Below are positions 34,488 through 39,807 of a stretch of DNA of 39,807 bases, in pieces. The stretch's first letter is position 1. Each line of letters starts with the position of its first letter. The stretch is from positions 1 through 39,807 of the forward strand of contig NZ_AWXC01000020.1 in the NCBI RefSeq assembly GCF_000479005.1, read 5' to 3'. This DNA comes from Prevotella sp. BV3P1. GTDB lineage: Bacteria > Bacteroidota > Bacteroidia > Bacteroidales > Bacteroidaceae. A program made the position numbers and the translations under genes. Below the pieces are notes generated by a model. It was not told the origin of the DNA. It worked only from the letters and a program-made list of their open reading frames with translations, and made no database searches.

Positions 34488-36509
34488 TTATTCCGATAGA
34501 TATTCTTTTACCTGTTTGTATACATTCTCAGCCGTGAAGCCTAACTTCTCGTCCAACACCTTATAAGGTGCTGAATAGCCGAAACTCTCAAGTCCAAAGA
34601 CTTTTCCATTGCCTCCAACCAGGCCTTGCAAGGTGACCGGTAATCCTGCTGTGAGGCCGAAAATCTTTGCATCTTTCGGAAGAATGGACTCTTGATATTC
34701 TTTGCTTTGACGACGGAACAACCCTTCAGACGGCACACTGACAATGCGCGTTTTGACATTGTCGTTTCTCAACAATTTTGCACCGGCAACCAAAGTTGAC
34801 ACTTCTGAACCGCTGGCCAACAAGATAACGTCATATTGTTCGTCGCTGCCAGCAACGATGTATGCGCCTTTACGTGCTTCTTGGTAGTTGTTTCCTTCTG
34901 GTAAACTCTCAATGGTCTGACGTGAAAGGATAAGTGCCGTCGGTGTATCCATGTTTTCCATGGCCATTTGCCAACACACAGTTGTCTCTTCAACGTCTGC
35001 AGGACGGAACACTCTGACAGAATCTTTTCCATGATGGTTCTTCAGCTTCTCCATCAATCTGATTTGTGCTTCCTGCTCCACAGGCTCATGAGTAGGCCCA
35101 TCCTCACCAACACGGAATGCATCGTGCGACCAAATGAACTTGATGGGAACTTCCATTAATGCTGCCAAACGAATGGCCGGCTTCTGATAATCGGAGAAGA
35201 CGAAGAAGGTTCCACAGGCAGGAATGATGCCACCATGCAGGTACATGCCAATGCACATACAGGTCATGGTAAGCTCACTGACGCCAGCTTGGAAGAAAGC
35301 ACCGCTGAAATCACCTTTAACCATACTCTGAGTTTTTTTCAAGAAGCCATCTGTTTTGTCCGAATTGGATAGGTCGGCTGACGAACAAACCATGTTAGGA
35401 ACCTGTTCGGCCAGTACACTCAGGCATACTGATGAAGCAGCGCGGGTGGCTTGTCCTGGTTTCTGTTCAACCTTGCTCCAATCAATTTGTGGAGCATTAG
35501 CAGAGAACCAGTTTCGCATTTGTGCCGACAACTCTGGATTTTTCTCAGCCCATGCCTTTTCTTCTGCATGACGTTGGGCAACCATTTCTCGCAGTTCGTC
35601 CTGGCGTTTGTCGTACAATGCTTGGACTTCTTGGAAGATTTCGAAAGGATTATCGAGGTTTCCACCCAGATTCAGCACTGTTTTGGTATAGGCATCACCG
35701 CCAAGTGGGGCACCATGTGTTTTCACATTACGCTCGTAGCTGCTGCCATCTGCTTTCAAAGCCCCCTTACCCATGGTTGTCTTGCCTATGATGAGCGTGG
35801 GGCGGTGCTGTTCCGTCAAGGCTGCGTCCAATGCCTGACGAATCTCAGTAACATCATTACCGTTGATGGTCAACACGTTCCATCCCCATGATTGATATTT
35901 CATTGCTGTATCTTCTTGCGTTACAGCATCACAATCAGTTGAGAGCTGAATGTCGTTAGAATCGTAGAACATGATGAGATTGTTCAGCCCCAACGCACCT
36001 GACAACCTGCCTGTTCCTTGGGAAATCTCTTCTTGGATGCCACCATCCGATATATATGCATATATCTTATGTTGCATCATGGTTTTTCCAAGCTTAGCTT
36101 CCAGAAACTTTTCTGCCACAGCTGCGCCGGCAGCGAAGGTATGTCCTTGACCTAAAGGCCCAGATGTGTTTTCTATTCCACATGTGATGTCACGTTCGGG
36201 ATGGCCCGTTGTAGGTGAATCCCACTGTCTGAAATTCTTCAATTCATCAATCGTATATTTACCTTGCAGGGCAAGTGTGGCGTATAGCATGGGCGACATG
36301 TGACCTGGGTCAAGATAAAAACGGTCTCTTCCAGCCCAAGTTGCATCGTCTGGATCGTACACCAAGTATTCTGAAAATAGCACGTTAATAAAATCAGCAC
36401 CGCCCATAGCACCTCCTGGGTGGCCAGAGTTTGCCTTTTCTACCATGGAGACAGCAAGAATTCTGATGTTGTCTGCCGCACGGTTCATCGTTTTTAAGTC
36501 ATTCATCAT
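34488..36509 (-). CDS. tkt: Transketolase
   Basis: A 673-residue thiamine diphosphate enzyme moving two-carbon units between sugar phosphates. The N-terminal KANSGHPGGAMGGADF, the diphosphate-binding YISDGGIQEE...FYDSNDIQLST, and the C-terminal MEVPIKFIWSHDAFRVGEDGPTHEP are all intact. The binding motif reads SDG rather than the usual GDG, which I believe is common in Bacteroidota. The start is MM at 36509 or 36506. It is the first gene of tkt-rpiB, and its TPP would come from the ThiL pathway encoded 9 kb away. Confidence 0.96.
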   Translation of the reverse strand: MMNDLKTMNRAADNIRILAVSMVEKANSGHPGGAMGGADFINVLFSEYLVYDPDDATWAGRDRFYLDPGHMSPMLYATLALQGKYTIDELKNFRQWDSPTTGHPERDITCGIENTSGPLGQGHTFAAGAAVAEKFLEAKLGKTMMQHKIYAYISDGGIQEEISQGTGRLSGALGLNNLIMFYDSNDIQLSTDCDAVTQEDTAMKYQSWGWNVLTINGNDVTEIRQALDAALTEQHRPTLIIGKTTMGKGALKADGSSYERNVKTHGAPLGGDAYTKTVLNLGGNLDNPFEIFQEVQALYDKRQDELREMVAQRHAEEKAWAEKNPELSAQMRNWFSANAPQIDWSKVEQKPGQATRAASSVCLSVLAEQVPNMVCSSADLSNSDKTDGFLKKTQSMVKGDFSGAFFQAGVSELTMTCMCIGMYLHGGIIPACGTFFVFSDYQKPAIRLAALMEVPIKFIWSHDAFRVGEDGPTHEPVEQEAQIRLMEKLKNHHGKDSVRVFRPADVEETTVCWQMAMENMDTPTALILSRQTIESLPEGNNYQEARKGAYIVAGSDEQYDVILLASGSEVSTLVAGAKLLRNDNVKTRIVSVPSEGLFRRQSKEYQESILPKDAKIFGLTAGLPVTLQGLVGGNGKVFGLESFGYSAPYKVLDEKLGFTAENVYKQVKEYLSE

Positions 36510-36580
36510 GTTATGGTTATAATATTAGTTTTTTCGATGTAAGTATAATTTAAGGTATACAGATAAGGTGTATACAAATG

Positions 36581-36588
36581 CAAAGATA
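36581..36588 (-). promoter_or_regulatory. -7 element of tkt-rpiB
   Basis: TATCTTTG on the minus strand gives a leader of about 65 nt. The leader contains a near-direct repeat GGTATAC/GGTGTATAC (about 36554-36576) that could be an operator. Confidence 0.4.
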
Positions 36589-36638
36589 GCATATTGATTT
36601 GAGAATAGCGATTGAATGTCAACGTTTTTACATCATTT

Positions 36639-36671
36639 TTTGTCGTTTGTGATTTATTATCACTATATTTG
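36639..36671 (+). promoter_or_regulatory. Promoter of manC
   Basis: TTTG (36639-36642), a 21-bp spacer and TATATTTG (36664-36671) match the consensus. The transcript would start about 20 nt before ATG 36698. Confidence 0.65.
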
Positions 36672-36697
36672 CATGAGAAAACAATATTTGGTTATAT

Positions 36698-37765
36698 ATG
36701 GAAAAGACGCACAACCATTTGGTTATTATGGCAGGTGGAGTAGGGAGCCGCTTTTGGCCCATGAGCACAGGCGATAAACCTAAGCAGTTTATTGATGTGT
36801 TAGGAGTTGGCAAATCCCTTTTGCAACTCACTTTGGATAGATTCAGTGGGCTATGTTCTCCCGATCACGTTTGGATTTTGACCAATAAGAAATACTTTCG
36901 GCTTGTGCGTCAACAACTTCCTTATGTCCCTGTTGAAAACATTCTTCAGGAGCCCATGCGCCGTAACACGGCACCCTGTATAGCATACGTTAGCTGGCGT
37001 ATCAAGTCCTGTGACCCACAAGCTAACATCGTTGTGACGCCCAGTGACCACGTTGTTACTAATGGAGTTGAATTCCAAAGGGTCATCAAATCTTGTCTAA
37101 CTTTCGCCAACGAAACAGATGCAATCATCACGTTAGGAATGAAACCCAACAGACCAGAAACTGGATACGGATACATTCAAGCTGATTTAACCTCCAGTTC
37201 GTTGCGCAACAAAGAACTTTTCAGGGTAGACAGATTTAGGGAAAAACCGGATTTACAGACAGCACAAGAATATATCGAGCAGAGCAATTTCTTTTGGAAT
37301 GCCGGCATCTTTATTTGGAACGTCAAAACAATTGTCAATGCCTTCAGGGTATATGTGCCAGCAATGGCAAAGATTTTTGAGAGCATGATGGATATTTATG
37401 GTACCAAAGAAGAGCAAGACGTCATCGACGAACGATATGGTGCGTGTGAAAACATCTCTGTAGACTATGCGATTTTAGAGAAATCTGAAGAAATCTTTGT
37501 GTGTCCAGCAGAGTTTGGATGGAGTGACTTGGGTACCTGGAGTTCGCTACTTCAGCAAACCAAGCGCGATTTGTATGGCAATGGCATCATCGGAGAAAAT
37601 ATTTCGTTGTATGACACTCATAATTGCATCGTACATGCTACACAGGCCAAACAAGTTGTCATCCAAGGACTTGATGATTGTATTGTAGCCGAAAAAGATG
37701 GTGTCTTATTGATTTGTAAGCTGGCAGAAGAGCAACGCATCAAACAATTTTCTGGCGAAAACTGA
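36698..37765 (+). CDS. manC: Mannose-1-phosphate guanylyltransferase
   Basis: A 355-residue nucleotidyltransferase making GDP-mannose from mannose 1-phosphate and GTP, for surface polysaccharides. The GGVGSRFWPMSTGDKPKQF signature is at about 11-29 and the FREKPD sugar-binding motif at about 182-187. It is the short, single-function form without the C-terminal isomerase domain. It is convergent with the broken glycosyltransferase gene, 80 bp away, and could have supplied a sugar for the same surface glycan, though that is only suggested by proximity. Confidence 0.94.
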   Translation: MEKTHNHLVIMAGGVGSRFWPMSTGDKPKQFIDVLGVGKSLLQLTLDRFSGLCSPDHVWILTNKKYFRLVRQQLPYVPVENILQEPMRRNTAPCIAYVSWRIKSCDPQANIVVTPSDHVVTNGVEFQRVIKSCLTFANETDAIITLGMKPNRPETGYGYIQADLTSSSLRNKELFRVDRFREKPDLQTAQEYIEQSNFFWNAGIFIWNVKTIVNAFRVYVPAMAKIFESMMDIYGTKEEQDVIDERYGACENISVDYAILEKSEEIFVCPAEFGWSDLGTWSSLLQQTKRDLYGNGIIGENISLYDTHNCIVHATQAKQVVIQGLDDCIVAEKDGVLLICKLAEEQRIKQFSGEN

Positions 37766-37845
37766 ATGAATTGAGGAGTTATGCAGTTGCATGTCATGAT
37801 TCCTCCATTCACTTTGATGAACACCTATTATATATAGGGGTGGAT

Positions 37846-38355
37846 TTATAAATAATTTTTGAAGGTAAAATTGTGCAAAAGGCTCTTCACTAACGATTTT
37901 CTTCCAAAGCTCGTTAGACCGTAGCCTTTGTTGGTTGCAGTGTTGTTGTATTGTTCCACGGCTGCCTCCAACTGCGCAACAATCATCATTTTGGCGCAAT
38001 TTTCCCAGGTACGAAATTCCGTATTTTCCGTATATAGCTGACTAAATGCAATCAGCTCGTCCATGTTGAAGCTATCAGACTTGATTCCAGCCCCTTCCAA
38101 CATGGCCTCATGCGCATTGCACTCTTGTTCGACATGGACAGGTACCATCATCGCAGGCTTACCCATATACATGGCTTCGCATACCGATTCAAAGCCACCA
38201 GTTGTCGCATAAGCTTTACAGTTGGCCAGATAATATAGAAATTTCTGATCGTCAATGCGATGAAAACAAGTTCTTCTAAACGACAGGCCTAACTTACGTG
38301 TGGCGCCCAAGCATGTTACTCGCGTGAATGCCAACATGAGGCGTTGACTAACTTT
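37846..38355 (-). pseudogene. Glycosyltransferase, 3' remnant cut by the IS
   Basis: The last about 170 codons of a glycosyltransferase of the MurG-like, GT-B type. The nucleotide-sugar donor-binding region FHRIDDQKFLYYLANCKA, then TTGGFESVCEAMYMGKPAMM and EQECNAHEAMLEGAG, is clear, and the C-terminus is natural. The reading frame runs without a stop into the target duplication (38347-38355) and then into the IS, so the 5' part should lie beyond 39807. The apparent start at 38337 is an internal Met. The missing half makes the gene non-functional unless a chimeric start is used. I call it a broken gene. Confidence 0.8.
38347..38355. repeat. Left target-site duplication, ACTAACTTT
   Basis: The 9 bp just left of the IS are identical to 39799-39807 just right of it, proving insertion into the glycosyltransferase gene. 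The right copy stops at the window edge, so the length of 9 is a minimum. Confidence 0.85.
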
Positions 38356-38395
38356 TATTGCTGTCCGGTAAAACTCAAAAGAGCATAAATATCCT

Positions 38396-38436
38396 CCCCG
38401 AAGCCCAGTAAAATTGGACTTCGGGGTTTATTTTTT
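38396..38436 (+). terminator. Inward hairpin near the left IS end
   Basis: CCCCGAAG (38396-38403) pairs with CTTCGGGG (38419-38426), and TTTATTTTTT follows on the plus strand. It would stop transcription entering the IS from the left, antisense to the transposase gene. Confidence 0.65.
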
Positions 38437-38453
38437 CAAAAGTAAGCCCCCTC

Positions 38454-39689
38454 TTAATCGAAAAGACTTGGTTCTGGCGGCGCTTTTTGCATCTCCTTTG
38501 CAAGGAAATCATTCCAAGTTTTTTCGGGATTTTCCATGAATGCGATAAAATCAACGTAGTACATAAGCATAAGTCGTACCATGGTAACAACTTGCGAGAA
38601 TGCACAGTGTCTCTTGATGCTTCTTGACAGGACTGTTATCAGCAGATTCGCAATCAAGACTACCCATGTCTGTATTTGTATGGCATTGACGCTGTCCCCA
38701 TAGAAGAAATGAAGCGGGAAGTTCTGTTTAAGCTGTTTGTACAACGACTCGATAGCCCATCTTAGGCGGTAGATTTCAGCAATGTCCTCAACAGTAAAGT
38801 CAAAGTTGTTGGTCAATAGTACAACAGGCCTCTTTGTCTCGTAAAATATCTCCACCCTTCGTGCCTCGTGGGTGAGCTCTCCTCTTGTAAAAAGCACTTT
38901 CTGATCAATATGCGTTACGAGGCCCTCTGCATTGATATACGTAACGGATTTAAGTACCTCATACTTAAGGTTTTTCTTCATTTTGGTCACGTAGCAAACG
39001 CCCTCTTCTGTAAGACGTTGGAATTGCGCGATATCGACATAACCACGGTCCATTGCTAAAGTGGAGTCTTTGGGCAGATGCACCTCTTTGAGCAGGTAAT
39101 GGTCGTGTTTTGCAGCTGAAGTGAGTTGCACCACCATTGGCACGCCGACATGATACTTCATAACCGTATGCACTTTCATGCCGCCTTTCTTCTTGCCTGA
39201 TTTCGGATGCCACCCAACCCCTTTGAGTATGTTGTCGAAGAGCGTTATTGTGGTGGAATCCATCATGTAAAGCAGCTTCTCCCAGTCTTTAGGCTCGTGC
39301 GTCTGCCCCTTATAACTCTTGGAAGGGCGGCTGTCCGCTAAAAATTTGGCATACTTCTCCAAAAGATATGCATAAACACTTGCAAAGAACTCCTGAGGGC
39401 GGCGTATATTGGCCACAGCAAGCGTGCTGCGACGAACCAAATAGCTCATTCCGAGGTGTCCGAGCTTGTGAGCCTCAGCCTTCATACCTATCTCAAGTTC
39501 GCGCAGAGAATCAAAGTGTTTGAGGATGCCGAACAACATTACGACAAGATGTTGGTAACCGTCAAAACGCTTCACATAAGCCTCGCTTCCTTTCGTTTCA
39601 CGGCTTATTTGAAGAATTTTCTCCTTGTCGAGTAATTTTAATACTTGACTATAGACCGGCTGTCCGGTAAAATGACTATCTTTGCTCAT
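38454..39689 (-). CDS. IS4-family transposase (DUF4372 plus DDE)
   Basis: A 411-residue DDE transposase. The N-terminal DUF4372-like region (about 1-75) precedes the RNase H-like core. The first catalytic Asp is in YMMDSTTITLFD, the second in LAMDRGYVD, and the Glu is in YRLRWAIESLYKQLK, which fits the IS4 Y-x2-R-x3-E-x6-K signature exactly. The frame is intact. The codons of FTGQP include a copy of the terminal repeat core. The -7 box TATCTTTG is at 39721-39714. Confidence 0.93.
   Translation of the reverse strand: MSKDSHFTGQPVYSQVLKLLDKEKILQISRETKGSEAYVKRFDGYQHLVVMLFGILKHFDSLRELEIGMKAEAHKLGHLGMSYLVRRSTLAVANIRRPQEFFASVYAYLLEKYAKFLADSRPSKSYKGQTHEPKDWEKLLYMMDSTTITLFDNILKGVGWHPKSGKKKGGMKVHTVMKYHVGVPMVVQLTSAAKHDHYLLKEVHLPKDSTLAMDRGYVDIAQFQRLTEEGVCYVTKMKKNLKYEVLKSVTYINAEGLVTHIDQKVLFTRGELTHEARRVEIFYETKRPVVLLTNNFDFTVEDIAEIYRLRWAIESLYKQLKQNFPLHFFYGDSVNAIQIQTWVVLIANLLITVLSRSIKRHCAFSQVVTMVRLMLMYYVDFIAFMENPEKTWNDFLAKEMQKAPPEPSLFD
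39659..39672. repeat. Internal copy of the IS terminal repeat core
   Basis: GCTGTCCGGTAAAA (14 bp) is identical to the core of the left TIR and in the same orientation. It lies in the first codons of the transposase gene, 126 bp from the right TIR core. Confidence 0.8.
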
Positions 39690-39713
39690 GGTTATGTTTT
39701 ATTTTAGTAAAAA

Positions 39714-39721
39714 CAAAGATA
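39714..39721 (-). promoter_or_regulatory. -7 element of the transposase gene
   Basis: TATCTTTG on the minus strand, about 25 bp ahead of the ATG at 39689. No clean -33 box; the region is occupied by the right-end hairpin. Confidence 0.5.
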
Positions 39722-39723
39722 AC

Positions 39724-39759
39724 CAAAAGGGCTGACACCTCGTGAGAAGTGTCAGCCCT
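39724..39759 (-). terminator. Inward hairpin near the right IS end
   Basis: A perfect 11-bp stem (AGGGCTGACAC 39728-39738 with GTGTCAGCCCT 39749-39759); on the minus strand four T follow, just before the transposase -7 box. It would stop host transcription from reading into the transposase gene. Confidence 0.65.
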
Positions 39760-39798
39760 AAATTATTTTGTTTAATAAAGTTTTACCGGACAGCAATA

Positions 39799-39807
39799 AC
39801 TAACTTT
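39799..39807. repeat. Right target-site duplication, ACTAACTTT
   Basis: Identical to 38347-38355; it ends at the window edge. Confidence 0.85.

Larger units (their letters stand above)
38356..39798 (-). mobile_element. IS4-family insertion sequence, 1443 bp, complete
   Basis: A perfect 20-bp terminal inverted repeat bounds the element (38356-38375 and 39779-39798; sequence TATTGCTGTCCGGTAAAACT). It is flanked by a 9-bp target duplication, in the usual range for IS4. One transposase gene fills most of it. Both ends carry inward-directed hairpins (38396-38436, 39724-39759). The transposase frame is intact, so the insertion may be recent and the element active. Confidence 0.9.

Overview
The window looks like a chromosomal stretch of a Bacteroidota genome, most probably Prevotella or a close relative in the Prevotellaceae. 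The evidence is the gene content (ATCase pyrB-pyrI pair, DUF4491, Bacteroidota-type pyruvate kinase, a DPP3-like M49 peptidase with HECLGH, an HU / 29-residue basic protein / RNase G cluster). Most gene starts are preceded by the Bacteroidota sigma-ABfr promoter (TTTG, about 20 bp, TAnnTTTG) and there are no clear Shine-Dalgarno sequences. Almost all of the window is housekeeping DNA. The accessory content is one complete IS4-family insertion sequence at the right edge, a glycosyltransferase gene it has broken, and a small possible IS remnant.

Layout. 1-3.4 kb (minus strand): tRNA-Cys, an orphan FeoB-associated Cys-rich membrane protein, glyA, and pyrB-pyrI. 3.5-5.8 kb (plus): a class A penicillin-binding protein. 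6.0-9.3 kb (minus): a short C10 cysteine peptidase, then HU, a 29-residue basic ribosome-type protein and RNase G. 9.7-14.7 kb (plus): dinB, pyk, a Gfo/Idh/MocA oxidoreductase, a 57-residue small ORF and an AraC-type regulator. 14.7-21.1 kb (plus): DPP3-like peptidase, AlkD-like repair protein, a Fur-like regulator, purA, hisS and a PerR-like regulator. 21.3-23.1 kb (minus): phosphosugar mutase. 23.2-24.1 kb (plus): DUF4491 protein and rlmH. 24.2-29.4 kb (minus): tRNA-Phe and sppA-lpxK-PNP-thiL. 29.5-30.3 kb (plus): a short-chain dehydrogenase. 30.6-36.5 kb (minus): tkt-rpiB, then cutC and a large secreted transglutaminase-fold protein. 36.7-37.8 kb (plus): manC. 37.8-39.8 kb: glycosyltransferase remnant and the IS.

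How the genes relate. There is nucleotide metabolism (pyrBI, purA, PNP, the non-oxidative pentose phosphate pair tkt-rpiB), one-carbon and thiamine metabolism (glyA, thiL), envelope building (PBP, lpxK, manC, broken glycosyltransferase), RNA and translation (rng, hisS, rlmH, two tRNAs, the small basic protein) and metal or peroxide sensing (two Fur-family proteins).

The least explained structure is a dispersed family of 15-bp imperfect palindromes arrayed at a 22-bp period in three separate intergenic regions (13760-13869, 21168-21277, 30375-30484). They look like a REP/BIME-type element and match no family I can name. Other points worth checking are a TIR copy inside the transposase gene, promoters sitting directly on the start codons of dinB and the SDR gene (possible leaderless mRNAs), an upstream ORF overlapping the pyk start, and a second, catalytically dead transglutaminase fold in the 864-residue secreted protein.
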